A stretch of DNA of 64,000 nucleotides, taken from Terriglobia bacterium. Its GTDB lineage: Bacteria > Acidobacteriota > Terriglobia > Terriglobales > Acidobacteriaceae. The DNA is taken from assembly GCA_020073165.1 (NCBI GenBank), contig JAIQFP010000008.1:62001-126000 (forward strand). The letters are read 5' to 3'. Made by a program: the position numbers and the translations under genes. Within the stretch, counting starts at the first letter, position 1; every line of letters starts with the position of its first letter. Of the stretch, positions 26,754 to 34,827 are shown one piece after another. Below the pieces are notes generated by a model. The model was not told the origin of the DNA. It did not search any database and worked only from the letters and a program-made list of their open reading frames with translations.

Positions 26754-26799
26754 TATGCGGTCAGCAGTCCGGGAGTTATTCGCAGGGGAGGCAACAACG

Positions 26800-27648
26800 A
26801 TGCGCACCAGGCAACGCGCCGCAAGAATTGTCGCAGTGGCAATCGTTGCCGCAGTGGCTTTGGGTGCCGGCCCGGCCCGCAAAGAATACCGCTACACCGT
26901 GCGCCCCCGCTCCAGCATCACGATCACCAACCAATACGGTCCCATTTCTGTGAAGCCTGCTCCCGGCAACCAGGTGCTGGTGACGGCTACGGTTCACTCC
27001 GATAAGGTCGAGGTTGACCAAAGTCAGAGCGGCAACCGGGTAGACATCCTTTCTCATCTGCTCCCCGGGGCCAACTCCGACAACGGGCGGGTCGAGTACG
27101 AAGTGCAGGTGCCTCCCGACGCCAGCGTGACCCTGCATTCCACTACCGGCCCGCTGAGTGCCGAGAAGCTGCACGGAGATGTAACCGTGGAAGGGGCTAC
27201 CGCCCATGTTGACGTACGCGATATCAGCGATGCCCATGTCCACGTCCGCACTCTCAATGGCCCGGTCATCCTGACCAATATCCAGGACGGGCACGTAGAA
27301 ATCACCTCAGTCAGCGGCGACGTCACCCTGAACTCTGTCAGTGGCCCGCTGGTGCAGGTCAACTCCAGCAGCGGCAAGATCCATTACGACGGCGACTTCG
27401 GCGCCGGGGGCGAGTACTTCCTCACCAGCCACAGCGGTGATATCGAGGCTACCGCCCCAGGCGACGCCTCGATTGATGTCACCGCTCGGTCCATCCGGGG
27501 ACACGTGGAGAACGACTTCCCCTTGGAGCCCAAGCACACACCCTTCGTCATCAAGGCGGGGAGTGCCTTCGCGGGTACGGTCGGCCGGGCCGCTTCTGCG
27601 GTCAAGCTGCTTTCCTTCAGTGGTAAAATCCACCTCAAGAAACGCTGA
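26800..27648 (+). CDS. Exported DUF4097-like beta-repeat protein
   Basis: A 282-residue protein with an N-terminal hydrophobic signal (RIVAVAIVAAVALGAG). The rest is a ladder of short beta strands with SVSGDVTLNSVSG-like and NGPVILTNIQDG-like repeats, as in DUF4097/adhesin-like proteins that often sit beside ECF sigma and anti-sigma genes. The ATG at 26800 follows CAGGGGAGG; an upstream in-frame ATG at 26722 would overlap the anti-sigma gene. It is likely periplasmic or surface exposed. Its biochemical role is not known to me. Confidence 0.8.
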   Translation: MRTRQRAARIVAVAIVAAVALGAGPARKEYRYTVRPRSSITITNQYGPISVKPAPGNQVLVTATVHSDKVEVDQSQSGNRVDILSHLLPGANSDNGRVEYEVQVPPDASVTLHSTTGPLSAEKLHGDVTVEGATAHVDVRDISDAHVHVRTLNGPVILTNIQDGHVEITSVSGDVTLNSVSGPLVQVNSSSGKIHYDGDFGAGGEYFLTSHSGDIEATAPGDASIDVTARSIRGHVENDFPLEPKHTPFVIKAGSAFAGTVGRAASAVKLLSFSGKIHLKKR

Positions 27649-27695
27649 AAAATCTGGCCGGGCGTGGTTCGCAGCACTCCGGCAATCCGGCACGT

Positions 27696-28271
27696 ATGAG
27701 GACCAGACCCGGTTCCGTCCGCGAGGCCAAGTTGCCTGCCCGTGAGCCTGTGCCGGGGGCCAGGGTCGTATTCCTGGTGGGATTCATGGGCGCCGGCAAG
27801 ACCTGTGTCGGGCAAGCCTTGGGCCGGCAACTGGGTTGGCAGTTCGAAGATCTCGACGACCGCATCCAGGCTCGGGAGGCACAAACCATCGCGCAGATCT
27901 TTCGCTCGGCCGGGGAAGCGGCATTCCGAGTTGCGGAGCACCAAGCCATCCGCGAATTGCTCTCGGGCCTTGGAGCATCTCACCGGGTTGTCGCCTTGGG
28001 TGGAGGAGCATTTGCCCTAGCGGAGAATGCAGCGCTTCTGGAAGCCACCGGATTCCCCATCGTCTTTCTGGACGCCCCCGTCGAGGAACTGTGGCGGCGT
28101 TGCCAGCAGCAAGCCTTGGAGCGTCCGTTAAGCCGGGACGCACCGCAGTTTCGGGAACTATATGCAGCCCGCCGCCCCCATTACCTTCGTGCTGGCCTAA
28201 GGGTTGAAACCAGCGGCAAACCGATTGAAACTATTGCTGCAGAGGTGGCAAGCCGCCTTCGGCTGCGATAG
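27696..28271 (+). CDS. aroK: Shikimate kinase
   Basis: A 191-residue P-loop kinase phosphorylating shikimate at the 3-OH in chorismate synthesis. Walker A is GFMGAGKT, the shikimate-binding acidic pair is in EDLDDRI, and the GGGAF loop and the RPLSRD lid region are present. About 23 residues precede the family's usual start and no good ribosome site fronts the ATG at 27696; initiation at a downstream GTG near 27750 is possible. No other shikimate-pathway gene is nearby. Confidence 0.9.
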   Translation: MRTRPGSVREAKLPAREPVPGARVVFLVGFMGAGKTCVGQALGRQLGWQFEDLDDRIQAREAQTIAQIFRSAGEAAFRVAEHQAIRELLSGLGASHRVVALGGGAFALAENAALLEATGFPIVFLDAPVEELWRRCQQQALERPLSRDAPQFRELYAARRPHYLRAGLRVETSGKPIETIAAEVASRLRLR

Positions 28272-28298
28272 ACCGGTTCTAGGAAGACATTGTCTGTC

Positions 28299-28320
28299 GA
28301 GACGCGGCTAGCTGCGTCTC
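28299..28320. repeat. 22-nt palindrome, copy 2 (GAGACGC...GCGTCTC)
   Basis: Same arms as the copy at 21144-21165, with three central substitutions. It lies between aroK and the next gene and ends just before that gene's AAGGAG ribosome site, so a hairpin here could affect its translation. Confidence 0.7.
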
Positions 28321-28332
28321 AAGGAGTCATAG

Positions 28333-29070
28333 GTGAACCTAAGAAGCGCATTACTCGTCGGAGCCTCTTTGTTGCTGCTGAGTGCAGGCGCAGCTGCGGA
28401 AACAGGCAAAGAAAAGGAAGCGCCCGGCGTGGTGGATTCGGGTTCGTTTGGCATCTTCGTGGGCGGACGCCGGGTAGCCACGGAAACCTTCTCGGTTCAC
28501 GGCCAGCCCGGAGGAACGAACATCATCACCTCCCAGCTTAAAGAGGATGGCGGCGCTGCGGCCCAGACTTCGGAACTGCAAATTACCTCGACCGGCGTTC
28601 TCGTGCGCTACGAATGGCGTGAACTCGCTCCCGGCAAAGGCCAATTGGAGATCACCCCGAAGAATGACTTCCTGGTGGAGCGCATCACCACCAACCCCGG
28701 AGATAAGCCCGCCGAGCAGCCTTTCCTCATGCCGAACACTTCGGTGGTGTTGGACAACAATTTCCTGATCCAGCGTGAGGTGCTGGCGTGGCGATACCTG
28801 GCATCCAGCTGCGCCACGGAGAAAGGCCAGATGCGTTGCACTGCGGCCCAGTTCGGGGCGATTGTGCCGCAGGATCGCACCTCTGCGCGCTTGACCATGC
28901 AACCTGTCGGCGAAGAAAAGATCACGATCCGCGGCGCTGAGCGGCAACTGCTTCGAATCAACCTGAAGGGCGAGGATGACGAGTGGGGTTTGTGGCTGGA
29001 TCCTCAGGACCACTACAAGCTGATACGCGTCGTCAAGTCCGGGGAAAATTCGGAAGTGGTGCGCGACTAA
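28333..29070 (+). CDS. Exported protein of unknown function
   Basis: A 245-residue protein with a clear signal peptide (LLVGASLLLLSAGAAAE). The GTG start at 28333 has AAGGAG upstream. The mature protein has FGIFVGGRRVATETF and later a pair of Cys (SSCATEKGQMRC), suggesting a disulfide in a periplasmic beta-rich fold. No catalytic motif is seen. It may form a short unit with the downstream membrane protein, 13 bp away. Confidence 0.65.
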   Translation: MNLRSALLVGASLLLLSAGAAAETGKEKEAPGVVDSGSFGIFVGGRRVATETFSVHGQPGGTNIITSQLKEDGGAAAQTSELQITSTGVLVRYEWRELAPGKGQLEITPKNDFLVERITTNPGDKPAEQPFLMPNTSVVLDNNFLIQREVLAWRYLASSCATEKGQMRCTAAQFGAIVPQDRTSARLTMQPVGEEKITIRGAERQLLRINLKGEDDEWGLWLDPQDHYKLIRVVKSGENSEVVRD

Positions 29071-29083
29071 GGCGGCGAGTAAC

Positions 29084-30175
29084 TTGCTGTCCCTGATTGA
29101 CACACGTACGTCACGGGTTCTGTTCACGGTGCTGCTGTTCGCGCTGGCGCTGGGGTTTCTCTACGTCGCCCACCGCACCCTGATCGCGTTCCTGTTCGCG
29201 ATCTTCTTTGCTTACCTGGTAGATCCCGCCGTGGGACGGATCGAGAAGTGGGTCCGCGGCCGGGGCCGCGCCATCGCCCTGATCTACCTGCTGCTGGTAG
29301 TGCTGGTGGGGGCCTTTTTCTTTTTTGTGGGGCCGCAAGTCGCGCGCCAGGCCCAGCGGCTCAGTGAGTCCTTGCCCACTCTGCTGACCAAGGTGAGCAG
29401 CGGCGATATCGCCGAGCAATTCGGACAGGAGCACGGCTGGAGCCGCAATACCATTGAGCCGGCAAAGAAACTCCTGCAAGACCACAAAGGCCAACTGACG
29501 GACTTCGCTCAGCGGGCTGGCTTGAAGGTAGCGGAATTGGCCCAGCAAGCTTGGCTGCTGGTGGTGGTGCCGATTCTGGCTGCTTTTTTCCTCAGGGACG
29601 GGCGTTTCTTCAAAGAAGTCCTGCTTTCCTTTGTCAATACCCGCCCGCAACGTGAGTTCCTGGACGGGGTGCTGGGCGACCTGAATCAGATGCTGGCGCA
29701 TTTCATCCGCGCCCAGCTGACGCTGGCGGCTCTTTCCTGGCTGGCCTACACCGCCTTCATGGGAGTGACCCGGGTTCCCTACGCGCTGGTGCTGGGTACC
29801 GCCGGCGGAATCATGGAGTTCATTCCCGTCGTCGGACCGCTGGTCGCAGGCTTGCTCATCATCGGAGTGGCGCTGCTGATGAGCTATCCTCACTGGCTGC
29901 TGCTGCTCGTTTTTCTGCTGGCGTGGCGGATGGTCCAGGATTACGTGGTTTCCCCGCGCATTATGGGAAAGAGTATGGAACTGCATCCCCTGGCAGCAAT
30001 TTTTGGGGTCCTGGCAGGCGGTGAGATGGCAGGCGTGCTGGGCGTTTACTTGTCCATCCCGGTTATGGCAAGCCTGCGAATCGTGTGGCGACGCTGGCGC
30101 CTCTACGCCGAGAAGAAGCGCTTCGGCCCGCTCAACGAGTATTCCTTCGGAACCGAGATTACTCCGAGGCGATAG
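29084..30175 (+). CDS. AI-2E/PerM family membrane permease
   Basis: A 363-residue membrane protein with about eight hydrophobic segments in the AI-2E arrangement: two N-terminal helix pairs, a soluble stretch (~90-150), then a C-terminal membrane core containing GVTRVPYALVLGTAGG, EFIPVVGPLVAG and DYVVSPRIMGKSMELHP, the family's most conserved parts. The start is TTG with GGCGGCGAG upstream. Family members export various small molecules or act as ion antiporters; the autoinducer name should not be taken as function here. Confidence 0.9.
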   Translation: MLSLIDTRTSRVLFTVLLFALALGFLYVAHRTLIAFLFAIFFAYLVDPAVGRIEKWVRGRGRAIALIYLLLVVLVGAFFFFVGPQVARQAQRLSESLPTLLTKVSSGDIAEQFGQEHGWSRNTIEPAKKLLQDHKGQLTDFAQRAGLKVAELAQQAWLLVVVPILAAFFLRDGRFFKEVLLSFVNTRPQREFLDGVLGDLNQMLAHFIRAQLTLAALSWLAYTAFMGVTRVPYALVLGTAGGIMEFIPVVGPLVAGLLIIGVALLMSYPHWLLLLVFLLAWRMVQDYVVSPRIMGKSMELHPLAAIFGVLAGGEMAGVLGVYLSIPVMASLRIVWRRWRLYAEKKRFGPLNEYSFGTEITPRR

Positions 30176-30179
30176 GGTT

Positions 30180-30207
30180 CCCACAACCGAGAACCGGGAA
30201 CCGAGAA
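30180..30207. repeat. Heptamer array A: four 7-nt units (CCGAGAA type)
   Basis: Units CCCACAA, CCGAGAA, CCGGGAA, CCGAGAA in direct tandem, directly after the AI-2E gene. This is one of four arrays in the window with exactly four heptamers. Confidence 0.75.
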
Positions 30208-30231
30208 CTGCAAGTCACAAGAGACACGCTG

Positions 30232-31248
30232 CTACCCCGCCCCCACCGCGCTTTCCAGCTTCACCTGCCGCAGGAACTCCGCTGCGGCTTCCGGTAGAAC
30301 GGTATTGATGAACATCCCCGAACCCAGTTCGAACCCCGCTACGCGAGTGAGCCGCGGAATCACACTCACGTACCAGTGGAAGTACTTCACCCCAACGCAC
30401 TCAGCGGGCGCGCTGCGAATGGTGTAGTTGAAGTCCGGGTTTTCCAATCCCCTATAGAGTTTTGCCAGCACCGCGCGCAGGGTGCGGGCCAGGTCTGCAA
30501 TCTCGGCGGCGCTTATGTCCCCGAAGCTCGCCATGTGCCGCCGCGGATAGATGTGAGTGCAGAACGGCGTCGGCGAAGCGAACAACTCCATGGCGACAAA
30601 GTGCTCCGTAGTCATGACGATGCGCTTCTGTTCTTCCAGTTCTTCTTCCACCATCTGGCAGATCATGCATTCCCCGTATTCGTCGTAGTGGCTGAGCGCG
30701 TGCTGGAACCGCTCGCGCACCTGCTGCGAGATGACCGGGGTAGCGATTAACTGGGAATGAGGATGCTCCAGGCTGGTACCCGCATCCCGGCCGTGATTCT
30801 TGAAAATGGTGATGTGGGCAATCCGCGGATCGTGGCTGAGTTCGATGTAGAGGGTCCGGTAGATGCGCAACACGTCGGCCACCTGCGCGTCGCTCATCAG
30901 CGCGGTGAACTGGGCGTGGTCGGGCGTCTCGATCACGACATCATGCACGCCAAAGCCGTTAATAGTGCGGCGAGAGCGATGAATCGTGCGGGTGGGCTCG
31001 ATGTCTCGCGCCAGCGCTGCGAACCGGTTCGGCACCACCCGCACTTGCCAGGATCCGTTGCCGTCGGGCACCCGCAACACTTCCGGCGGAGTCTTGCTCT
31101 CGTTTCCCGGGCAGAAGGGGCAAGTCTCCACAAATGACGCAACCGGGTTGGCTGAACGATGAACGATCATGTCTTCAGGCCGCTTAGCCCGCTCGGTGGC
31201 GATGATGACCCATTCCTTGGTCAGGAAATTCTGGCGCAGCTCCGGCAT
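30232..31248 (-). CDS. galT: Galactose-1-phosphate uridylyltransferase
   Basis: A 338-residue GalT-family HIT-like enzyme exchanging UMP between UDP-glucose and galactose-1-phosphate. Seen: Cys43 and Cys46 of CPFCPG (Zn site), the active HPHSQ motif at 162-166 (nucleophile His164), and the C-terminal HWYVSVIPR segment. It begins MPELRQNFLTKEWVIIA, as expected. No galK or galE is nearby, so a role in nucleotide-sugar interconversion for envelope polymers, or a related adenylyltransferase activity, is possible. It is transcribed against the downstream lysine cluster. Confidence 0.88.
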   Translation of the reverse strand: MPELRQNFLTKEWVIIATERAKRPEDMIVHRSANPVASFVETCPFCPGNESKTPPEVLRVPDGNGSWQVRVVPNRFAALARDIEPTRTIHRSRRTINGFGVHDVVIETPDHAQFTALMSDAQVADVLRIYRTLYIELSHDPRIAHITIFKNHGRDAGTSLEHPHSQLIATPVISQQVRERFQHALSHYDEYGECMICQMVEEELEEQKRIVMTTEHFVAMELFASPTPFCTHIYPRRHMASFGDISAAEIADLARTLRAVLAKLYRGLENPDFNYTIRSAPAECVGVKYFHWYVSVIPRLTRVAGFELGSGMFINTVLPEAAAEFLRQVKLESAVGAG

Positions 31249-31354
31249 ATTAGCTCCTCTCGTTCTCTATCGGCAGCGCTTCAATTCGCTCCAGTTAGGC
31301 TCCGGGCTCTAGGCAGGGACCGACCTGTTGGAACCTAAGCCCAGAGCCAGCATC

Positions 31355-31383
31355 CCAGGGGCTAAAGCCTCGAGCCCAGAGCC
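31355..31383. repeat. GGGGCTAAAGCC-type repeat upstream of asd
   Basis: CCAGGGGCTAAAGCC followed by CGAGCCCAGAGCC, with similar GGCTC/GAGCC pieces on both sides. The motif is close to the hairpin at 2158-2171. It lies within the asd upstream region. Confidence 0.4.
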
Positions 31384-31408
31384 TGTTGTAGAATCCGAGA
31401 CAATACCC

Positions 31409-32461
31409 ATGCAGACCAAGATCTCCGTAGGAATCCTGGGCGCCACCGGCATCGTCGGCCAGCGCTTTGTCCAAATGCTGGAGCACCATCCCTGGTTCGA
31501 AGTGGCCTGGCTGGCAGCTTCTGATCGCTCTGAAGGCAAGCCTTACATTGAAAGCGCGCGCTGGCGCTTGAAAACGCCGATCCCTGCTGCCGTGGCCCAT
31601 ATGCGCGTGTCACCGGCCCAACCGGACAACGCGCCCAAGATCATTTTCGCCGCTCTTGACGCCGCCATCGCCACCGAACTCGAACCCCGCTTTGCCGAAG
31701 CCGGGTGTGCTGTCATCACCAATTCCAGCGCCTTGCGCATGCAAAAGGACGTGCCCCTGGTCGTCCCCGAAGTCAATCCCGATCACATCAAGTTGCTCGA
31801 GTGTCAGGCTTGGCGGCGTCATTCCGGGGGCTTCGTCGTAACCAACCCCAACTGCTCGGCCATCGGGCTGGTCATGGCCCTTGCTCCATTGGAACAGCGA
31901 TTCGGCATTGAGACTGTGATGGCCGTCACCATGCAGGCCGTGAGCGGCGCCGGCTATCCCGGGGTGGCTTCGCTCGACATCCTGGGCAATGTCATTCCCT
32001 ATATCTCAAAAGAAGAAGAGAAGATGGAGGAAGAAACCCGCAAGCTGCTCGGGCGGCTCGCCGGCTCGGCCATCGTGCCCGCGGATTTTGCCATGAGCGC
32101 CCAGTGCAACCGTGTAGCTGTGGAAGACGGGCACATGGAATCGGTTTCGGTGAAGTTCAAGAAGAAGGCCCGGCCCGAGGAGATCATCGCTGCCTGGAAT
32201 GAATTCCGCAGCGTGCCCCAGGAATTGCACCTGCCCAGCGCCCCCGAGCAGCCGGTTAAGTACTCCGCCGTGACCGACCGGCCCCAGCCCCGCCTCGACG
32301 CCGACTGCGGCCACGGCATGACCGCAACGGTGGGACGCCTGCGCCCCTGTGGCGTGCTGGACTGGAAATTCACTGTGCTGTCCCACAACGTCATTCGCGG
32401 CGCCGCCGGAGCGGCTTTGCTCAATGCCGAACTACTGAAGGCACAGGGATATCTGGGATGA
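31409..32461 (+). CDS. asd: Aspartate-semialdehyde dehydrogenase
   Basis: A 350-residue enzyme reducing aspartyl-4-phosphate to aspartate semialdehyde with NADPH. The N-terminal nucleotide loop is ILGATGIVGQRF and the active Cys149 is in TNPNCSAIGL, a form typical of the archaeal/fungal-type branch. The ATG at 31409 starts the family's usual MQTKISVGILGATG; an in-frame TTG at 31328 would add repeat-derived residues and is rejected. TAGAAT 14 bp upstream could be a -10 box, which would leave a very short leader. First gene of the lysine cluster. Confidence 0.94.
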   Translation: MQTKISVGILGATGIVGQRFVQMLEHHPWFEVAWLAASDRSEGKPYIESARWRLKTPIPAAVAHMRVSPAQPDNAPKIIFAALDAAIATELEPRFAEAGCAVITNSSALRMQKDVPLVVPEVNPDHIKLLECQAWRRHSGGFVVTNPNCSAIGLVMALAPLEQRFGIETVMAVTMQAVSGAGYPGVASLDILGNVIPYISKEEEKMEEETRKLLGRLAGSAIVPADFAMSAQCNRVAVEDGHMESVSVKFKKKARPEEIIAAWNEFRSVPQELHLPSAPEQPVKYSAVTDRPQPRLDADCGHGMTATVGRLRPCGVLDWKFTVLSHNVIRGAAGAALLNAELLKAQGYLG

Positions 32462-32522
32462 AGCTGCGCGCATGGAATCAGCAGCTCACGTCTACAACGG
32501 AGACACCAAGGAACCTCCACCA

Positions 32523-33896
32523 ATGATCGTCATGAAATTCGGCGGCACTTCGGTGGAGGACGCCCAGGCGATTACGCGCGCCGCTGGCATCGTTAAAGCC
32601 CGCCTGCCGCAAAAGCCAGTGGTAGTGGTTAGTGCTATAGCCAAAGTGACTGACCAGTTGCTGGCCATGGCCCGTGCCGCCGGGGCCGGAGACCGCGACA
32701 CCGCCCTCAAAGTTTCCCGCGGCTTGCGCGAGCGCCACTACAACGTTGCCGGCGAACTGCTGGGCACGGGTATCTTCACCCAGTTTCACAGTGAACTGGA
32801 AGCTGACTTCGATGCCCTGGATGAACTGCTGCGCGGCATTGCCGCAGTGGGCGAATTGACGCCACGCACCTCCGATCACGTGGCTTCCTACGGCGAACTG
32901 CTGTCCAGCAAGATCGTTACAGCGGCATTCTCCGCACGCGGGCTCGACGCTAGCATGGTGGACTCACGCCAGTGCATCGTGACCGACTCCACCCACATGC
33001 GTGCCGCACCCTTGTTCGAGGACACGAACCAACGCCTGCAGTCCACGCTGCCGCCGCTGCTGGCTGACAATCGCGTGCCCGTCATGGGCGGCTTCATCGG
33101 CGCCACCAAGGCAGGGGTGACCACGACCATCGGACGCGGCGGCTCGGATTTCTCCGCCGCCATCGTGGGCGCAGGCCTCGGCGCCGAGCGCATCGAAATC
33201 TGGACCGACGTGGATGGCATGCTGACCACCGACCCCAACCTGTGCCCGGAGGCCAAACGCATCAAAGTCATCAGCTTTGACGAAGCGGCGGAACTGGCCT
33301 ACTTCGGCGCCAGAGTGCTGCACCCCGCCACCGTGCTCCCAGCGGTGCAGAAGAATATCCCGGTGTACATCTTGAATTCCCGCAATCCGAGTTGCGAAGG
33401 AACTCGGATCACCACCCGCGCCCCCCACTGCCGGAACATTTTCAAGGCTATTGCCGTCAAGAAGCGAATCACCATCGTGGACGTGGCCGCGCCCCGCATG
33501 CTGCTGGCCCACGGCTTTCTGAAAGCCATCTTTGAGGCCTTTGACCGCCACCGCGTACCCGTGGACGTAGTATCCACATCCGAAGTGAGCGTATCGCTCA
33601 CGGTAGACTCCAACGAATCCATTCCCGCACTCGCGGCCGATCTGGCCAAGCTGGCGGATGTAAAGTATGAGGGTCGCAAGGCTATCGTCTGCCTGGTAGG
33701 AGATAATCTGCGGGAGACACCCGGAGTCGCCGGCCGCGTGTTCGCCGAGCTGGCCGATGTAAAAATTCGCATGATTTCGCAGGGCGCATCGGAAATCAAT
33801 CTGACGTTCGTGATCGAAGAAGATGCCGTGCCCGGAGTAGTGCAGCGGCTGCATAAGACGTTTTTCTCGGACCTGGATCCGGAAGTGTTCGCGTAG
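32523..33896 (+). CDS. lysC: Aspartate kinase
   Basis: A 457-residue aspartokinase making aspartyl-4-phosphate. KFGGTSVEDA near the N-terminus, GRGGSDFSAA in the nucleotide-binding lobe and two C-terminal ACT segments (FDRHRVPVDVVSTSEVSVS and VKIRMISQGASEINLTFVI) are seen. It is monofunctional, with no homoserine dehydrogenase domain, and probably feedback-sensitive through the ACT pair. It starts 61 bp after asd, too short for a lysine riboswitch. Confidence 0.95.
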   Translation: MIVMKFGGTSVEDAQAITRAAGIVKARLPQKPVVVVSAIAKVTDQLLAMARAAGAGDRDTALKVSRGLRERHYNVAGELLGTGIFTQFHSELEADFDALDELLRGIAAVGELTPRTSDHVASYGELLSSKIVTAAFSARGLDASMVDSRQCIVTDSTHMRAAPLFEDTNQRLQSTLPPLLADNRVPVMGGFIGATKAGVTTTIGRGGSDFSAAIVGAGLGAERIEIWTDVDGMLTTDPNLCPEAKRIKVISFDEAAELAYFGARVLHPATVLPAVQKNIPVYILNSRNPSCEGTRITTRAPHCRNIFKAIAVKKRITIVDVAAPRMLLAHGFLKAIFEAFDRHRVPVDVVSTSEVSVSLTVDSNESIPALAADLAKLADVKYEGRKAIVCLVGDNLRETPGVAGRVFAELADVKIRMISQGASEINLTFVIEEDAVPGVVQRLHKTFFSDLDPEVFA

Positions 33897-33915
33897 TGCA
33901 GGCTCAAGAGCGATG

Positions 33916-34006
33916 AACCGCAAAGATCGCAAAGGTTCCGCAAAGAACGCAAAGAAAGTCTTCACCTTCGCGTACTTTGCGGCCTTTCTTCGCGAACTTT
34001 GCGGTT
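33916..34006. repeat. Inverted repeat with GCAAAG submotifs, between lysC and dapB
   Basis: Perfect outer arms AACCGCAAAG (33916-33925) and CTTTGCGGTT (33997-34006). The left half carries four GCAAAG motifs in tandem and the right half their complements. It could fold as a long imperfect hairpin. No T-tract is present, so it is more likely a mobile or REP-type repeat than a terminator. Confidence 0.7.
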
Positions 34007-34023
34007 AAAGGTTTCCCCACACC

Positions 34024-34704
34024 ATGAACATCCTAGTCCTGGGCCGCGGCAAGACCGGATCGCTGGTGGCAGACGTCGCCCGCAAGCGTGGCCACTCGGT
34101 TAGTGTCATCCACGCGGCAGAGAATCCGCAGGGCAAAGCACTGACTGCCGCAAAACTTGCGGACGTCGACGTCGTCATTGATTTCACCACCCCCGCAGCC
34201 GTGCTCCCTAACATTGAGGCCTGCGTCCGCGCCAATAAGAATATGGTGGTCGGCACCACCGGCTGGTATGAAGACGTCCCGAAGGTCCGGAGAATGGTCG
34301 AAACCAGCGGCACCGGCTTCCTGTACGCCGCCAATTTCTCCGTCGGCATAAACCTTTTTTTCGACGTCGCCCGCACCGCCGCCGTGGCCTTGCAACATCA
34401 GTACTTCGGCCAGATTTTTGAGCGTCATCATGCCCAGAAGAAAGATGCCCCATCCGGCACCGCCGTCAAGCTTCAGCAAGCGGTAAAAGAGGCCTGTGGC
34501 ATGGAACTGGAAATCACTTCGTTTCGCGAAGGTGACGTGGTCGGCATGCACGAACTGGTGCTGGATTCGCCCAACGACACCATTTACCTCTGCCATGACG
34601 CCAAGTCGCGCCGAGGCTTTGCCGAAGGCGCAGTACGCGCCGCCGAGTGGCTGGCAGGCAAGAAGGGATTCTTCGATTTCAAGGATGTTTGGAAGGAGCT
34701 GTAG
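34024..34704 (+). CDS. dapB: 4-hydroxy-tetrahydrodipicolinate reductase
   Basis: A 226-residue DapB reducing the DapA product with NAD(P)H. The N-terminal loop is LGRGKTGSL, and the active segment is ERHHAQKKDAPSGTA with the His-His and the Lys expected. The protein is shorter than the ~265 residues common in proteobacteria but matches short forms. Its leader contains the GCAAAG inverted repeat. Confidence 0.92.
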   Translation: MNILVLGRGKTGSLVADVARKRGHSVSVIHAAENPQGKALTAAKLADVDVVIDFTTPAAVLPNIEACVRANKNMVVGTTGWYEDVPKVRRMVETSGTGFLYAANFSVGINLFFDVARTAAVALQHQYFGQIFERHHAQKKDAPSGTAVKLQQAVKEACGMELEITSFREGDVVGMHELVLDSPNDTIYLCHDAKSRRGFAEGAVRAAEWLAGKKGFFDFKDVWKEL

Positions 34705-34774
34705 TCAGTAGGAAGCTCGGGTCTGGAACCAGCGCGTGCCCGGGCTACATCGCACCATTCCCGGCCACGGACCG

Positions 34775-34802
34775 CTGACTCCTGACTACTGACTCCTGAC
34801 TA
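34775..34802. repeat. Heptamer array B: (CTGACTM)x4
   Basis: Units CTGACTC, CTGACTA, CTGACTC, CTGACTA in perfect tandem, ending 25 bp before the dapA ATG. It is the reverse complement, phase-shifted, of the unit in the array at 61981-62008. Confidence 0.85.
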
Positions 34803-34827
34803 CCTGTTTTTGAGCTATCTTATTGTC

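Noticed and set aside
32462-32522. Lysine riboswitch upstream of lysC
   Set aside because: The gap is only 61 bp, too short for the ~170-nt lysine aptamer, and the asd upstream region shows repeat-like DNA instead.
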